NCBI RefSeq assembly: GCF_020687695.1
Contig: NZ_JAJEWL010000005.1
Location: forward strand, 62,001-126,000
Direction of reading: 5' to 3'
Length of the DNA stretch: 64,000 nt
From: Pusillimonas sp. MFBS29
Lineage (GTDB): Bacteria; Pseudomonadota; Gammaproteobacteria; Burkholderiales; Burkholderiaceae_B
The translations under genes were made by a program, and so were the position numbers. The notes beneath the pieces are model-generated. The model was not told where the DNA came from. It was given only the letters and a program-made list of their open reading frames with translations, and did no database searches. Every line of letters starts with the position of its first letter. The stretch's first letter is position 1. Shown here in pieces: positions 36,412 through 50,229 of this stretch.

Positions 36412-38796
36412 ATGACTACGAATTCTGCTTCACCCCTATCAGGCTCTAGTTCGACCGGTGTTGATTCCGAGCGCATCGTTGCGCTGCTTGCCAATGAGCT
36501 TGGCGTGCGCGCGGCCCAGGTTGCCGCTACCGTCGAGTTGCTGGACAGCGGCTCCACTGTCCCGTTCATTGCCCGATACCGCAAGGAAGCCACGGGCGGA
36601 CTGGATGACACAGTGCTGCGCACCCTGGAGGTGCGGCTGATCTATGTGCGTGAGCTCGAAAGCCGCCGCAGTGCCATACTTGAATCCATCGGGCAGCAAG
36701 GCAAACTGACTCCCGAACTGACGCAAGAGATCAACGGCGCCGATACCAAGCAGCGCCTGGAAGACCTGTACGCACCGTACAAACCCAAACGGCGGACCAG
36801 GGCGCAGATAGCGCGCGAGGCAGGCCTGGAGCCGCTGGCAGATGCGATACTGGCTGATCCAGCCTGCGATCCGGCCGAACTGGCACTGAACTATCTGAAT
36901 CCGGAAGCTTCCATCACCGACGCAAAGGGTGCGCTGGACGGTGCCCGCGACATTCTGGCCGAACGCTACGCCGAGAATGCCGATCTGCTTGCAGACATGC
37001 GCGAACACTTGTGGAACACCGGCCTGCTCTATTCCAAGGTTGTCGAAGGCAAGGAAGACGAAGGCAATAATTTCCGTGACTGGTTCGATTTCAGCGAAGC
37101 ACTGCGCTCATTGCCATCACATCGTATTCTGGCCTTGCTGCGTGGCCGCCAGCAAGGCGTGCTCGACCTCCGTCTGGGTCTGGACGCCGAGCTCGAGGCG
37201 CAAACACCTCACCCCTGCGTCAGCCGCATTGCCAACTTTCTGCGCGTGGGCGCAGAGTTTTCCATCGATGCCCCGCCACGGGGCCGCTGGCTGGGCGAAG
37301 TCTGCCGCTGGACGTGGCGGGTCAAGCTGCTGACCGCGTTCGAGTCCGAGCTTATCGGCCGCCTGCGCGATACCGCGGAACAGGAAGCCATCCGGGTATT
37401 CGCCGCAAACCTGAAAGATCTGCTGCTGGCTGCTCCGGCCGGCCCCAAGGCCGTGCTGGGCCTGGACCCGGGCATACGCACGGGCGTCAAGGTGGCTGCC
37501 ATCGACGCCACCGGCAAAGTGCTGGCAACCAGCACCATTTATCCATTTGAGCCACGCCGCGATCGCGAAGGCAGCATCAATACCCTTGCCGCCCTGATTG
37601 CAAAACACAAGATAGACCTCGTAGCCATCGGCAATGGCACCGCCTCGCGCGAAACTGAAAAGCTTGTCATCGACCTGCAGGCAAAGTTTCCCGAACTTGC
37701 ACTTACCCGCGTGATCGTGTCAGAAGCAGGTGCCTCGGTCTATTCGGCGTCCGAGCTGGCTGCCCAGGAGTTTCCCGACATGGACGTCAGCCTGCGGGGA
37801 GCCGTATCCATCGCAAGGCGCCTGCAGGATCCATTGGCCGAGCTGGTCAAGATCGAACCCAAAGCCATAGGCGTGGGCCAGTATCAGCATGACGTCAACC
37901 AGCGCGAACTGGCGCACTCGCTGAACACCGTTATCGAAGACTGTGTCAACGCGGTAGGTGTCGATGTCAACACCGCATCAGCCCCGTTGCTGACACGGGT
38001 GTCTGGCCTGAATGCAACACTGGCCAGAAATATCGTAGCCTGGCGTGACAGCAACGGCGCCTTCCCCAACCGGAAGACGCTTATGAAGGTGCCGCGCTTT
38101 GGCGACAAGGCGTTTGAACAGGCTGCAGGTTTCCTGCGCGTGCCAAACGGCGAGAACCCGCTGGATGCCTCTGCTGTCCACCCTGAGGCCTACGCCGTGG
38201 TCGAGCGCATCCTCAAGAAGATGAACAGCGACGCGCATCAGGTCATGGGTCAGCCCGGCGCACTCAAGGGTGTTTCTCCCGGCGAGTTCACCGACGAACG
38301 CTTTGGTCTGCCGACCGTCCGGGATATCTTCCTGGAGCTGGAAAAACCCGGGCGTGACCCGCGACCCGAATTCAAGACCGCGCAGTTCAAGGAAGGCGTC
38401 AATACCATCAATGATTTGCACGAAGGTATGATTCTGGAAGGCGTGGTGACCAATGTTGCCAACTTTGGCGCCTTTATCGATGTCGGCGTGCACCAGGACG
38501 GCCTGGTACATATATCCGCCCTGTCTGATACTTTCGTCAAAGACCCACGTGACGTGGTGCGTGTCGGCCAGATGGTCAAGGTCAAGGTTCAGGAAGTTGA
38601 CCCCGCCCGCAAGCGGATCGGCCTGACCATGCGCCTGAACGATGACGCACCGGCGGCACGTCGCAGTGGCAGCACAGCGGGTAATGCCGGACGTCGCGAC
38701 GGTAACCGGCGCAATGATTCACGACCTGGCCAACGATCCAGTCAGGGTGAAGGACTTGGCGCCATGGCCGCCGCCTTTGCCAAGCTCAAGAAATAA
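36412..38796 (+). CDS. tex: Tex, S1-domain RNA-binding transcription accessory protein
   Basis: Conserved cytoplasmic nucleic-acid-binding protein that influences transcription, first known from Bordetella toxin expression. The product from 36412 has 794 residues: Tex N-terminal helical domain (1-190), YqgF/RuvC-like domain ([18 protein letters not shown], about 355), helix-hairpin-helix region ([17 protein letters not shown]), and a C-terminal S1 domain ([20 protein letters not shown], about 680), ending in a basic tail. An earlier in-frame ATG at 36379 would add 11 residues; the choice is uncertain because neither has a clear ribosome-binding site. Its stop overlaps the next ATG by one base (TAATG). 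Confidence 0.94.
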   Translation: MTTNSASPLSGSSSTGVDSERIVALLANELGVRAAQVAATVELLDSGSTVPFIARYRKEATGGLDDTVLRTLEVRLIYVRELESRRSAILESIGQQGKLTPELTQEINGADTKQRLEDLYAPYKPKRRTRAQIAREAGLEPLADAILADPACDPAELALNYLNPEASITDAKGALDGARDILAERYAENADLLADMREHLWNTGLLYSKVVEGKEDEGNNFRDWFDFSEALRSLPSHRILALLRGRQQGVLDLRLGLDAELEAQTPHPCVSRIANFLRVGAEFSIDAPPRGRWLGEVCRWTWRVKLLTAFESELIGRLRDTAEQEAIRVFAANLKDLLLAAPAGPKAVLGLDPGIRTGVKVAAIDATGKVLATSTIYPFEPRRDREGSINTLAALIAKHKIDLVAIGNGTASRETEKLVIDLQAKFPELALTRVIVSEAGASVYSASELAAQEFPDMDVSLRGAVSIARRLQDPLAELVKIEPKAIGVGQYQHDVNQRELAHSLNTVIEDCVNAVGVDVNTASAPLLTRVSGLNATLARNIVAWRDSNGAFPNRKTLMKVPRFGDKAFEQAAGFLRVPNGENPLDASAVHPEAYAVVERILKKMNSDAHQVMGQPGALKGVSPGEFTDERFGLPTVRDIFLELEKPGRDPRPEFKTAQFKEGVNTINDLHEGMILEGVVTNVANFGAFIDVGVHQDGLVHISALSDTFVKDPRDVVRVGQMVKVKVQEVDPARKRIGLTMRLNDDAPAARRSGSTAGNAGRRDGNRRNDSRPGQRSSQGEGLGAMAAAFAKLKK

Positions 38797-39323
38797 TGAT
38801 CATGAATACAAACAACGACTCCATTGGAGAGCAGCTTGCCCGCGTAGTCACCCTGCTGTCCTGCGATGATATGGACGAGCACGAGACCCGCCGCATTGTC
38901 GATATTTGCCTGCAAGCGCAGACTGAGCCGGAAAAAACGCTGCGGACACAGTACGGCGCCGACGCGGCCAAGGTGGCGCAATACGACCCGAACGGCGTCA
39001 TGGCCTTCATCCTGTTCATAGAACTGGAAGACTATTTCGCAGTCGCCGACACGGTCGATGAGCTGCATGAACAGATCATCGAAGCATTCGAGCAGCCCGC
39101 CCTGCCCGATTATCCGTACGACAACAACGACTTCGAAAGCGTTTCCGATTTCTACCAGTGGCTGGACCAGCAGTTACTGCAACATCACGACAAATACCGT
39201 CTGATCAGCTTTGGCGAAAGCTATACCAACGACTTCCAGGTCGTGCTTGTTTTCCGCGACCAGACTGATGAGCTGCTGGCACTATGTGAATCGCTGGGCC
39301 TGCACGCAGACCCTTGCGAATAA
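38796..39323 (+). CDS. Hypothetical acidic protein, coupled to tex
   Basis: I do not recognise this 175-residue protein. It is rich in Asp and Glu with no signal peptide or membrane segment. Readable blocks are ARVVTLLSCDDMDEHETRR near the start, LEDYFAVADTVDELHEQIIE in the middle and SDFYQWLDQQLLQHHDKYRL near the end, suggesting a mostly helical soluble fold. Its ATG shares one base with the tex stop (TAATG), so translation is probably coupled; an ATG at 38802 is an alternative start. It converges with trpS. Codon use looks like its neighbours, so it is likely a real gene. Confidence 0.75.
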   Translation: MIMNTNNDSIGEQLARVVTLLSCDDMDEHETRRIVDICLQAQTEPEKTLRTQYGADAAKVAQYDPNGVMAFILFIELEDYFAVADTVDELHEQIIEAFEQPALPDYPYDNNDFESVSDFYQWLDQQLLQHHDKYRLISFGESYTNDFQVVLVFRDQTDELLALCESLGLHADPCE

Positions 39324-39332
39324 AGTGCAGCC

Positions 39333-40673
39333 CTAGTCCTGGTTCATGCCGGCGATTGCCTCGCGCAGTTCGGGCAGCAAAGATGCATCGAACTGGCAGA
39401 CTAATGCCTGATCAACCCGCAGGCTTACTACACCCTGGTCTTCTGTTGTGTAGTTGTCGAGTGGCTGACTCTTGAGCAGGCCCATGACCTGACCTGCCGA
39501 CTTCGGATCGGCAAACCCTTCGGACAGCAGCAACTCCTGCCCGTCGACCCCGAGCAAGCGGAAACGGAACTGACCCGCCTCGTCGCGAAAGCTGACAAAA
39601 CGCGCTTGCTTGCCTTTACTCTTTGCTCGTGCCGACGTACCGGTCTGTGGCACGGAAACAGACAAGGTACGCAAGCCAACCGCTACGCGCAGGCGCTCCA
39701 TAAATGGCTGCGAATAGCGGCGCGCCTTGACCGCACCCGCCTGAAGAATGTCTTCGATAAGGTCCGGACGCGCAATCAGCTCGGCGTAGCGCTCGCGCAT
39801 GGGGCCGAGCTGTGTTTCAAGCAGGTTGCACAGCTGTTTCTTGGCATCGCCCCAGCCCATGCCCTCTTCCAGACTTTTGCGGAACTGCGCCGAGTCTGAT
39901 CCGGTGGCAAATGCCCGATACAAAGTATACAAATGCGAGCCTTCCGCATCTTTGGGCTCACCTGGCAAACGTGAGTCTGTCACGATACGCATCACCGCCG
40001 ATTGCAAGCCTTTCGCTCCCCCCTCGAACAGAGGTATGGTGTTGTCGTAGCTCTTGGACATTTTGCGTCCATCAAGCCCGGGCAGCGTTGCCACCTCGTC
40101 ATCGATTTGTACTTCAGGCAACACGAACAGCTCTTCGCCCTGCCCATACAGGTGGTTAAAGCGCTGGCCAATATCACGGGCCATCTCGAGGTGCTGGATC
40201 TGATCGCGCCCCACAGGCACCTTGTTGGCGTTGAACATCAGAATGTCGGCCGCCATCAGTACAGGATACGAAAACAACCCCATGGTGATGCCGTCATCGG
40301 CTTCCTGCTGCCTGGCGGTATTCTGATCTACGGCAGCCTTGTAGGCATGGGCCCGATTCATCAGACCCTTGGCAGTAACGCAGGTCAGCATCCAGCAAAG
40401 TTCGGGAATCTCCGGAATATCTGATTGCCGATAAAAAGTGACGACTTCGGGATCCAGACCGGCAGCGATCCAGGTAGCCGCAATTTCCAGGCGTGAACGG
40501 GCAATACGCTGCGGATCATCGCATTTGATGAGCGCATGGTAATCGGCCATGAAATAAAAGGCGTCCACACCAGGCTGTTTGCTGGCCTGTATGGATGGAC
40601 GGATGGCGCCGGCGTAATTGCCCAAATGCGGTGTGCCGGAAGTGGTAATGCCTGTCAGGACTCGGGTATTCAT
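39333..40673 (-). CDS. trpS: Tryptophanyl-tRNA synthetase, long form
   Basis: Charges tRNA-Trp with tryptophan. Class I synthetase motifs are a HIGH-like TSGTPHLGNYAGAI near the N-terminus and KMSKS in GRKMSKSYDNTIP. At 446 residues it is about 110 longer than E. coli TrpS: after the anticodon-binding helices an added C-terminal domain (from about residue 355) reads FVSFRDEAGQFRFRLLGVDG and resembles a YegP/DUF1508 fold. It lies 27 bp downstream of zapE. Confidence 0.94.
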   Translation of the reverse strand: MNTRVLTGITTSGTPHLGNYAGAIRPSIQASKQPGVDAFYFMADYHALIKCDDPQRIARSRLEIAATWIAAGLDPEVVTFYRQSDIPEIPELCWMLTCVTAKGLMNRAHAYKAAVDQNTARQQEADDGITMGLFSYPVLMAADILMFNANKVPVGRDQIQHLEMARDIGQRFNHLYGQGEELFVLPEVQIDDEVATLPGLDGRKMSKSYDNTIPLFEGGAKGLQSAVMRIVTDSRLPGEPKDAEGSHLYTLYRAFATGSDSAQFRKSLEEGMGWGDAKKQLCNLLETQLGPMRERYAELIARPDLIEDILQAGAVKARRYSQPFMERLRVAVGLRTLSVSVPQTGTSARAKSKGKQARFVSFRDEAGQFRFRLLGVDGQELLLSEGFADPKSAGQVMGLLKSQPLDNYTTEDQGVVSLRVDQALVCQFDASLLPELREAIAGMNQD

Positions 40674-40700
40674 AAATCGCTTCAGTATGAGTAAGAGGGA

Positions 40701-41792
40701 CTAGAGCGTGACAGCAGCGCGTCGCTCGGAATCCAGGTATTCGCGCGACTGCATTTCAAGTATGCGCGATACCGTGCGATGAAATTCGTTGGCCATAGGG
40801 CCCTGGGTATAGAGTTCGTCGGCTTCGCACTCAGCCGAGATCACCAGTTTTACCTTGTGATCGTAGAATACATCGATCAACCAGGTAAAGCGCCGCGCCT
40901 CGGAAGAATGACGGGCCTCCATACGGGGCACATCCGACAGAATCACGGTCTGGAAACGGCTGGCCAGATCCAGATAATCGTTCTGCGAACGCGGACCGCC
41001 GCACAGCGTGGCAAAGTCGAACCAGACAATGCTGCCGCCCAAAGCCACGGCCTTGATCTCACGGTTCTCCACCGTCAGCACCGGCTTCATGGGTGCAGTA
41101 TCCAGCAGTCTGTCAAAAATGGCCTGCAGTTCAGCGTTGGTATTGGCGGTGATGGGGGTGAGGTACAGGCGCACCTGCTCAAGGCTGCGTCGACGGTAAT
41201 CGGTGCCGACATCAACGTTCATGATGTCCATCCGCTCCTGGATCAGCTTGATGGCGGGCAGGATACGGTCACGGTGCAGCCCATCCGGGTACAGCGTGCT
41301 GGGCTCGTAGTTCGACGTCATGATGAACGACGTGCCGTGCTCGAACAGCTTGAGCAGCAGCCGGTACAGAATCATGGCGTCAGCCACGTCGGACACATGG
41401 AACTCATCGAAACAGATCAGGCGGTAGCGCTTGGCAATACGCCGCGCCACCTCGTCCAGCGGGTCCTGCTGGCCCCGTACATCATCAAGCTCACGATGCA
41501 CGCTGCGCATGAATTCGTGGAAATGTATGCGGGTCTTGCGCTTTACCGGCACAGTCAGGAAAAACGCATCCATCAGGAAGCTTTTTCCCCTGCCTACGCC
41601 ACCCCACAAATACACGCCACGCGGCACATCAGGGCGCTTGAAGATTCTCCTGAGCGCCGAGGAGTGGGCCTGCTTGAAGTTCACCCAATCATCGTAGTAC
41701 TCCTGCAGCCGCCCGATGGCCGCCTCCTGCGCCACATCTGACTTGTAGCCGCGTTCCTGCAGGGCCTGATGATAATAGTCTTGAACATTCAT
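40701..41792 (-). CDS. zapE: Cell division ATPase ZapE (AFG1 family)
   Basis: AAA+-like ATPase that associates with the division ring and is linked to growth at low oxygen or high temperature. The 363 residues contain Walker A GGVGRGKSFLMDAFF (about 65-80), Walker B RLICFDEFHVSDVADA and sensor TSNYEPSTLYPDGL. The gene is between lpd, from which a terminator separates it, and trpS. Confidence 0.92.
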   Translation of the reverse strand: MNVQDYYHQALQERGYKSDVAQEAAIGRLQEYYDDWVNFKQAHSSALRRIFKRPDVPRGVYLWGGVGRGKSFLMDAFFLTVPVKRKTRIHFHEFMRSVHRELDDVRGQQDPLDEVARRIAKRYRLICFDEFHVSDVADAMILYRLLLKLFEHGTSFIMTSNYEPSTLYPDGLHRDRILPAIKLIQERMDIMNVDVGTDYRRRSLEQVRLYLTPITANTNAELQAIFDRLLDTAPMKPVLTVENREIKAVALGGSIVWFDFATLCGGPRSQNDYLDLASRFQTVILSDVPRMEARHSSEARRFTWLIDVFYDHKVKLVISAECEADELYTQGPMANEFHRTVSRILEMQSREYLDSERRAAVTL

Positions 41793-41810
41793 TATTTTCT
41801 TGCGGGCCAG

Positions 41811-41844
41811 AAAAAAGAGTGGGCGACTCCTGGCCGCCCGCTCT
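41811..41844 (-). terminator. Rho-independent terminator after lpd
   Basis: Minus-strand AGAGCGGGCG (41844-41835) pairs with CGCCCACTCT (41825-41816) with one mismatch and runs into TTTTTT, between the lpd stop and zapE. Confidence 0.8.
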
Positions 41845-41869
41845 TGATTGCTTATTTAAAAAACAAGGA

Positions 41870-43297
41870 TCAGAAATTCAGAGTGCGCTTGTCGACTGCC
41901 AGGGCAGCTTCTTTCACGGCTTCCGACAGCGTCGGGTGCGCGTGGCAGATGCGTGCGATGTCTTCGGCCGCACCACGGAATTCCATGATGGTGACAGCTT
42001 CAGAAATCAGCTCGGATGCCATGGGCCCGATGATATGCACGCCAAGAACCTCGTCAGTTTTGGCATCGGCCAGGATCTTGACGAAACCGGTAGTGTCGCC
42101 CAATGCCCGGGCACGGCCGTTGGCCATGAACGGGAAACTGCCTGCCTTGTAATCACGCCCTTCAGTCTTGAGCTGCTGCTCGTTCTTGCCCACCCAGGCA
42201 ATTTCCGGGGATGTGTAAATGACCGAGGGAATCGTGGCGAAATTGACGTGACCATGCTGGCCTGCAATACGCTCTGCAACGGCAACGCCCTCTTCTTCGG
42301 CCTTGTGTGCCAGCATGGGGCCGCGCACCACATCACCCACCGCCCAGACGTTGGGCAGATTGGTCTTGCAGTCGTCATCGACAACGATAAAGCCGCGCTC
42401 ATCGCGCTTCAGGCCCACAGTATCGACGCCCAGGCCATCTACATGAGGCACACGGCCAATCGAGACGATGAGCTTGTCGACCACCAGCTTGTGCTCGGCA
42501 CCGGCAGCATCGGTATAAGGCACTGTGACGGACTTGGTCGTGGACTTCACTTCACCGATCTTGACACCGGTCTGGATAACCAGACCTTGCTTGACAAGTG
42601 CCTTTTGCGCTTCTTTGGCAACCTGCTGGTCGGCCACGGCCAGGAACTCAGGCATGGCTTCAAGAATCGTGACTTCAGCACCCAGACGGCGCCATACGCT
42701 GCCAAGCTCAAGGCCAATCACGCCTGCACCGATAACGCCGAGTTTCTTGGGTACAGCCGGGATGCGCAGTGCGCCGTCGTTGGAAAGGACCTGGGTTTCA
42801 TCAAAGGGCAGACCTGGCAATGCACGCGGTGCGGAACCCGTGGCAATGACAACGTGCTTGGCAACAAGATCTTCCTCGGTCGTGCCCGAAACCTTGATGG
42901 ACCAGCCACCGTCAACATGGGCTACAAACGAGCCGGTTCCGTGAAAAAAGGTGACCTTGTTCTTCTTGAACAAATACAGAATCCCGTCATTGTTCTGCTT
43001 GACCACCGTGTCTTTGCGACCGACCAGTTTGTCGAGCTTCAGGCTGACGCCCTTGACTTCGATGCCGTGCTCGGCAAAGTGATGATTTGCCTGCTCGAAA
43101 TGCTCGGATGACTGCAGCAATGCTTTCGAAGGAATGCAGCCCACGTTGGTGCAGGTGCCGCCAGGTGCGGGCTTGCCGTCGGCAGAAGTCCAGGCATCAA
43201 TACATGCCACGCTCATACCCAATTGTGCTGCACGAATGGCGGCGATGTATCCACCAGGACCCGCGCCGATAACAACAACGTCAAATTGTTTAGCCAT
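41870..43297 (-). CDS. lpd: Dihydrolipoamide dehydrogenase (E3)
   Basis: Flavoenzyme that reoxidises the lipoyl groups of 2-oxo-acid dehydrogenase complexes, here most likely 2-oxoglutarate dehydrogenase. The 475 residues show FAD motif [15 protein letters not shown], the redox disulfide in [13 protein letters not shown], an NAD motif [13 protein letters not shown] and the C-terminal catalytic HAHPTLSE. The start at 43297 matches the family N-terminus; the longer frame to 43420 is noise. It follows odhB by 180 bp that contain a terminator-like hairpin. Confidence 0.96.
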   Translation of the reverse strand: MAKQFDVVVIGAGPGGYIAAIRAAQLGMSVACIDAWTSADGKPAPGGTCTNVGCIPSKALLQSSEHFEQANHHFAEHGIEVKGVSLKLDKLVGRKDTVVKQNNDGILYLFKKNKVTFFHGTGSFVAHVDGGWSIKVSGTTEEDLVAKHVVIATGSAPRALPGLPFDETQVLSNDGALRIPAVPKKLGVIGAGVIGLELGSVWRRLGAEVTILEAMPEFLAVADQQVAKEAQKALVKQGLVIQTGVKIGEVKSTTKSVTVPYTDAAGAEHKLVVDKLIVSIGRVPHVDGLGVDTVGLKRDERGFIVVDDDCKTNLPNVWAVGDVVRGPMLAHKAEEEGVAVAERIAGQHGHVNFATIPSVIYTSPEIAWVGKNEQQLKTEGRDYKAGSFPFMANGRARALGDTTGFVKILADAKTDEVLGVHIIGPMASELISEAVTIMEFRGAAEDIARICHAHPTLSEAVKEAALAVDKRTLNF

Positions 43298-43405
43298 GTT
43301 CTTTCTCGATTGAATAGTGTGTTGATGCAGGCACGTAACCGCCTGCACTCCGGAAGGAAGCGGCAAAGCCTGCGACACGCTTCCGTAACAACAGAAAAGG
43401 CGCTC

Positions 43406-43448
43406 AAAAAATCCGGGCAAGCTCTCCGCATCAGCGAACAGCTTGCCC
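43406..43448 (-). terminator. Terminator-like hairpin between odhB and lpd
   Basis: Minus-strand GGGCAAGCT (43448-43440) pairs with AGCTTGCCC (43423-43415), followed by GGATTTTTT. A second smaller hairpin (GGAAGCG/CGCTTCC, 43356-43384) lies further on. It probably reduces or ends odhAB transcription before lpd. Confidence 0.7.
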
Positions 43449-43477
43449 AGACTTGTTCTACACCTTGACCAGCATTT

Positions 43478-44686
43478 TTAGACGTCCAGCAACAGGCGTT
43501 GTGGGTCTTCAAGCGCTTCCTTCATGGCAACCAGGGCCAGTACAGCTTCGCGACCATCGATGATACGGTGATCGTATGACAAAGCGAGGAAGTTGATGGG
43601 TCGGATGACGATCTGGCCATTTTCAACCACTGGGCGCTCTTTGGTGGCATGAATGCCAAGAATCGCAGACTGCGGAGGGTTGATGATGGGGGTAGAAAGC
43701 ATGGAACCGAACACACCACCATTGGAAATGGAGAATGTGCCGCCGGTGAGCTCTTCAAGACCCAGCTTGCCGTCGCGGGCACGCGCGCCAAAGTCGGCGA
43801 TCTGCTTTTCGATCTCGGCAATGGAGAGTTGATCAGCATTGCGCAGGATGGGCACCACCAGACCGCGTGGGCTGCCTACGGCGATACCGATATCGAAGTA
43901 GCCGTGGTAGATGATGTCTTTGCCGTCGACCGAGGCGTTAACAACAGGGTACTTCTTAAGGGCGGCAACAGCCGCCTTGACGAAGAAGGAGGTAAAGCCC
44001 AGCTTGACGCCATGCTCTTTCTCGAATTGATCTTTGTATTTTTTACGCAGATCAAGTATGCCCTGCATGTTGACTTCGTTGAACGTAGTCAGGATGGCGT
44101 TGTCGGACTGCGACTGCAGCAGGCGCTCGGCAACACGGGCACGCAGGCGGCTCATTGGCACGCGCTGCTCGGGGCGACCGTCGAGCGACAGCGAAGCAGG
44201 CGCTACCGGAGCAGCCGGCTTGGCTGCTGCAGGTGCACTACCCGCCTGCATCGCATCACCCTTGGTGATGCGACCACCACGGCCGGTGCCTTCGACAGAA
44301 GCGGGATCGACACCCTTTTCAGCCAGGATCTTGTTGGCAGCGGGCGATGCGACGGCCGAAGCCGACGATGCGCTGCTTGTCGCAGCAGGCGCTGCGGCCG
44401 GAGCGGCCTCGGCAGGCGCAGCGGCGGCAGGTGCGGCAGCCTTGCCTTCGGTATCGATACGAGCCAGGACTTCTTCGGCAACCACGGTGCTGCCGTCACC
44501 CTTGACGATTTCCTTCAGGACACCGGACGCAGGCGCAGGCACTTCGAGGACAACCTTGTCTGTTTCTACCTCGATCAGGATTTCGTCGGCTTCGACGGCT
44601 TCTCCGGGCTGTTTTTTCCAGGTAAGCAGCGTAGCTTCGGAAATCGACTCGGAAAGCTGGGGTACGAGAACGTCAGTAATAGCCAT
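43478..44686 (-). CDS. odhB: 2-Oxoglutarate dehydrogenase E2, dihydrolipoamide succinyltransferase
   Basis: Core E2 enzyme that transfers succinyl groups to CoA. The 402 residues have one lipoyl domain with the modified lysine in [14 protein letters not shown] (about residue 43), an Ala/Pro linker, a peripheral-subunit-binding domain ([19 protein letters not shown]), a second linker, and the catalytic domain ending in [13 protein letters not shown] with its histidine and aspartate. It lies 29 bp after odhA. Confidence 0.96.
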   Translation of the reverse strand: MAITDVLVPQLSESISEATLLTWKKQPGEAVEADEILIEVETDKVVLEVPAPASGVLKEIVKGDGSTVVAEEVLARIDTEGKAAAPAAAAPAEAAPAAAPAATSSASSASAVASPAANKILAEKGVDPASVEGTGRGGRITKGDAMQAGSAPAAAKPAAPVAPASLSLDGRPEQRVPMSRLRARVAERLLQSQSDNAILTTFNEVNMQGILDLRKKYKDQFEKEHGVKLGFTSFFVKAAVAALKKYPVVNASVDGKDIIYHGYFDIGIAVGSPRGLVVPILRNADQLSIAEIEKQIADFGARARDGKLGLEELTGGTFSISNGGVFGSMLSTPIINPPQSAILGIHATKERPVVENGQIVIRPINFLALSYDHRIIDGREAVLALVAMKEALEDPQRLLLDV

Positions 44687-44715
44687 AATATGTATTCCGT
44701 TGTGTGAGGTATATG

Positions 44716-47586
44716 TTATTTCGTCAGCATGAAGCTTTTGAATTTGGGCGCGAAAGCCTGTTCAAGCAGATTGCGCTGCTGCTCCTGGTGCTTGGCCAGA
44801 TAGCCGACTGCGGGCGACGCCGATGCCGGACGCCCTGCATAACCCAAACGCTGGCCTTCCGCCATATTTTCGTACAAGTGGTGCTGGATGTAGAACCAGG
44901 GACCCTGGTTCTGGGGTTCGTCCTGGGTCCAGACAATTTCCTTGGCGTTGGGATACTTCTGCAGCTCGGCCTGGAACGATTTGTGCGCAAAAGGATACAG
45001 CTGCTCGACGCGCAATATGGCTACGTCGGAGCGCTCGGATTCCTTGCGGGCGTTGACCAGGTCGTAGTAAACCTTGCCCGAGCATACCAGGACTCGCTTG
45101 ACGCCGGCGGCATCAATGCTGTCGTCTTGCTCGCCGATAACAGGCAGGAACTGGCTGTTGGCCAGGTCAGCCAAGGGCGAAGTAGCGTCTTTGTTGCGCA
45201 GCAGCGACTTGGGCGTGAGAATGACCAGTGGCTTGCGGAAAGGACGGATCATCTGACGACGCAGGACGTGGAATATCTGCGCACCATTGGTGGGCTGCAC
45301 AACCTGGATGTTGTTGTCGGCGCAAAGCTGCAGGAAGCGCTCGATACGGGCCGAAGAGTGCTCGGGACCCTGCCCTTCGTAGCCATGCGGAAGCATCATG
45401 GTCAGGCCGCACTGACGACCCCATTTTGCTTCGCCCGACGCGATGAACTGGTCGATAACCACTTGCGCTCCATTGACGAAGTCACCGAACTGCGCTTCCC
45501 AGATGGTCAGCGTATTGGGTTCGGCAGTGGCGTAGCCGTATTCGAAGGCCAGCACAGCTTCTTCGGACAAGACCGAATCGATGACGGTGAACGGCGCCTG
45601 GTTCTCGGCAACGTTCTGCAGCGGAATATAGGTGCCGTCATTCCAGCGCTCGCGCTTCTGATCGTGCAACACGGCGTGACGATGGGTAAATGTACCGCGG
45701 CCCGAGTCTTGCCCCGTGATGCGGATGGTGTAGCCTGCGGCCACCAGCGTGGCAAAAGCCAGGTGCTCGCCCATACCCCAGTCGAGGTTCTGCTCGCCAC
45801 GCGCCATATTGCGACGGTCGTTGAGCAGTTTGTTGACCAGCGGATGTACCGTGAAGTCTTCCGGTACCGTCGTGATTTTTTCACCGATGCGGGTGAGGTC
45901 GGCCAGCGGCACGCCGGTATCAGCCTGGTCAGTCCATTTGGCGCCCAGGAACGGAGACCAGTCGGTAGCGTACTTGTTCTTGTAGTCGGTCAAGACAGGT
46001 TCGATGGTGCGTTGACCGTCTTCCATGAGCTGACGATAGGCCTTGACCATTTGATCGGGTTCGTCTTCGGCCAATATGCCCTGGGCAACCAGCTTGTCGG
46101 CATACACCTTGCGGGTGCCGGGATGCTTGCCGATGCTTTTGTACATCAGGGGCTGCGTCAGCGACGGGGTATCTTGTTCGTTGTGGCCCAACTTGCGGAA
46201 GCAGACGATATCGACCACGACGTCGTGGTGGAACTGCATGCGGTAGTCGAGCGCCAGCTGAGTGGCATACACCACGGCTTCCGGATCATCGCCATTAACG
46301 TGGAATACCGGTGCTTCGATCATCTTGACGACGTCGGTGCAGTACAGGGTTGAGCGGGTATCGCGCGGATCGGACGTAGTAAAGCCGATCTGGTTGTTAA
46401 TGACGATATGCAGCGTGCCGCCGGTACCGTAACCACGCGTTTGCGCCAGGTTAAGGGTTTCCATGACCACGCCCTGGCCTGCGAAGGCGGCGTCGCCGTG
46501 CACCAGCACGGGCAGCACTTGCGAGCCTTCGTCATCACCACGGCGATCCTGGCGCGCACGTACGCTGCCTTCGACCACAGGGTTGACGATTTCAAGGTGG
46601 GACGGGTTGAATGCCAGCGAAAGGTGCACAGGACCGCCACGGGTGGAGAGGTCGCTGGAGAAACCGTTGTGGTATTTGACGTCGCCGTCGGTCAGGCCTT
46701 CGGCATGCTTGCCTTCGAACTCTGCGAACAGATCACCGGGCATCTTGCCCATGATGTTGACCAGCATGTTCAGGCGTCCGCGGTGGGCCATGCCTACCAC
46801 GATTTCCTGGATGCCGTTCTCGCCGGCATGGCCGACGACTTCGTCCATCGAGGCAATAAAGCTTTCGCCGCCTTCGAGCGAAAAACGCTTCTGGCCAACA
46901 TATTTGGTATGCAGGAAACGCTCGAGACCTTCAGCCTCGGTTACCTGCTGCAGGATGTGGCGTTTGCGATCCGACGAAAAGGACGGGACGCCGACGGTGG
47001 ACTCGAGGCGCTCCTGGATCCAGCGCTTGGCGGCCGGATCGGAGATGTGCATGAACTCGGCGCCGACGTTGCGGCAATAGGTATCACGCAGAGCCTTGAG
47101 CATGTCGCGCATGGTCATGGTGTCGGCTTTGGTGAAATACGTATTGGTAGCCGAATAGACCTGGTCCAGGTCAGCTTCGGTCAGGCCGTAGAAGCCGGGA
47201 TCGAGCTCGGGAATGCTGGGGCGATCCTGACGCTTGAGCGGATCAAGATTGGCAATACGCGCACCCAGGGAACGATAGGCAGCGATGATGGACTGCACAT
47301 AGACTTGTTTGCCCGCGACTGTCAGGTCGGGCTTGGTTGCGTGTACGATGAAGGCATTGGCCTTGGCACGCTGGGCAAACGATTCAATGACCGGTGCGTG
47401 GGCCTGATCGCGCGTGCCTTCAGTGCCGTCGGGGGCTGGCGAATGCTGCAGCTGATCAAAATATGCCCGCCATTCTTCCGGAACGGATCCGGGGTTGTCA
47501 AGGTAGGACTCGTAGAGTTCCTCGACGTAAGGGGCGTTACTACCAAACAGGTAAGAATTGGATAAAAGTTCTATTTCCGATGACAT
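44716..47586 (-). CDS. odhA: 2-Oxoglutarate dehydrogenase E1
   Basis: Thiamine-diphosphate enzyme that decarboxylates 2-oxoglutarate in the TCA cycle. At 956 residues it is close to E. coli SucA (933). Seen are the N-terminal E2-binding region ([19 protein letters not shown]), [17 protein letters not shown], the ThDP motif [17 protein letters not shown], and the C-terminal [20 protein letters not shown]. First gene of odhAB; divergent from maeB. Confidence 0.97.
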   Translation of the reverse strand: MSSEIELLSNSYLFGSNAPYVEELYESYLDNPGSVPEEWRAYFDQLQHSPAPDGTEGTRDQAHAPVIESFAQRAKANAFIVHATKPDLTVAGKQVYVQSIIAAYRSLGARIANLDPLKRQDRPSIPELDPGFYGLTEADLDQVYSATNTYFTKADTMTMRDMLKALRDTYCRNVGAEFMHISDPAAKRWIQERLESTVGVPSFSSDRKRHILQQVTEAEGLERFLHTKYVGQKRFSLEGGESFIASMDEVVGHAGENGIQEIVVGMAHRGRLNMLVNIMGKMPGDLFAEFEGKHAEGLTDGDVKYHNGFSSDLSTRGGPVHLSLAFNPSHLEIVNPVVEGSVRARQDRRGDDEGSQVLPVLVHGDAAFAGQGVVMETLNLAQTRGYGTGGTLHIVINNQIGFTTSDPRDTRSTLYCTDVVKMIEAPVFHVNGDDPEAVVYATQLALDYRMQFHHDVVVDIVCFRKLGHNEQDTPSLTQPLMYKSIGKHPGTRKVYADKLVAQGILAEDEPDQMVKAYRQLMEDGQRTIEPVLTDYKNKYATDWSPFLGAKWTDQADTGVPLADLTRIGEKITTVPEDFTVHPLVNKLLNDRRNMARGEQNLDWGMGEHLAFATLVAAGYTIRITGQDSGRGTFTHRHAVLHDQKRERWNDGTYIPLQNVAENQAPFTVIDSVLSEEAVLAFEYGYATAEPNTLTIWEAQFGDFVNGAQVVIDQFIASGEAKWGRQCGLTMMLPHGYEGQGPEHSSARIERFLQLCADNNIQVVQPTNGAQIFHVLRRQMIRPFRKPLVILTPKSLLRNKDATSPLADLANSQFLPVIGEQDDSIDAAGVKRVLVCSGKVYYDLVNARKESERSDVAILRVEQLYPFAHKSFQAELQKYPNAKEIVWTQDEPQNQGPWFYIQHHLYENMAEGQRLGYAGRPASASPAVGYLAKHQEQQRNLLEQAFAPKFKSFMLTK

Positions 47587-47907
47587 ATATGCGCTTCACC
47601 TATTCGAGTGTCTCACTCGCGATTGATGCAGGGAACAACCTTCCGCGACACGGCCAGACCGTTTAGCGGATAGCGGGGCAGAAGGCAACAGTACGACGCC
47701 TTAATAAGCCGTATTCCGACTAGTATACCTGTGAAGCCACCCCGGATAAACCGCAGCACGGGAAATGCGGCCCAAATTCAAGAAAGCGTTGGCATTATCA
47801 AACAACTTGGGCCGAATCGCGATATTCTTCACCCTAAAGCGCATTGAGCAGCTAAATTCTCGCCTTTCGGTTTTTCGCATTTCATCTTTAAAGCAGGAGC
47901 ACGCCCC
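47587..47907. promoter_or_regulatory. Divergent promoter region of odhA and maeB (321 bp)
   Basis: No gene is seen. The maeB ATG is preceded by AGCAGGAGC, a good ribosome-binding site. The AT-rich stretch around 47701-47850 must hold the promoters for both genes, but no hexamer pair is convincing enough to place. Confidence 0.6.
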
Positions 47908-50205
<2,298 letters not shown>

Positions 50206-50229
50206 TTGCTGCACCGTTTACGGTTTCTG

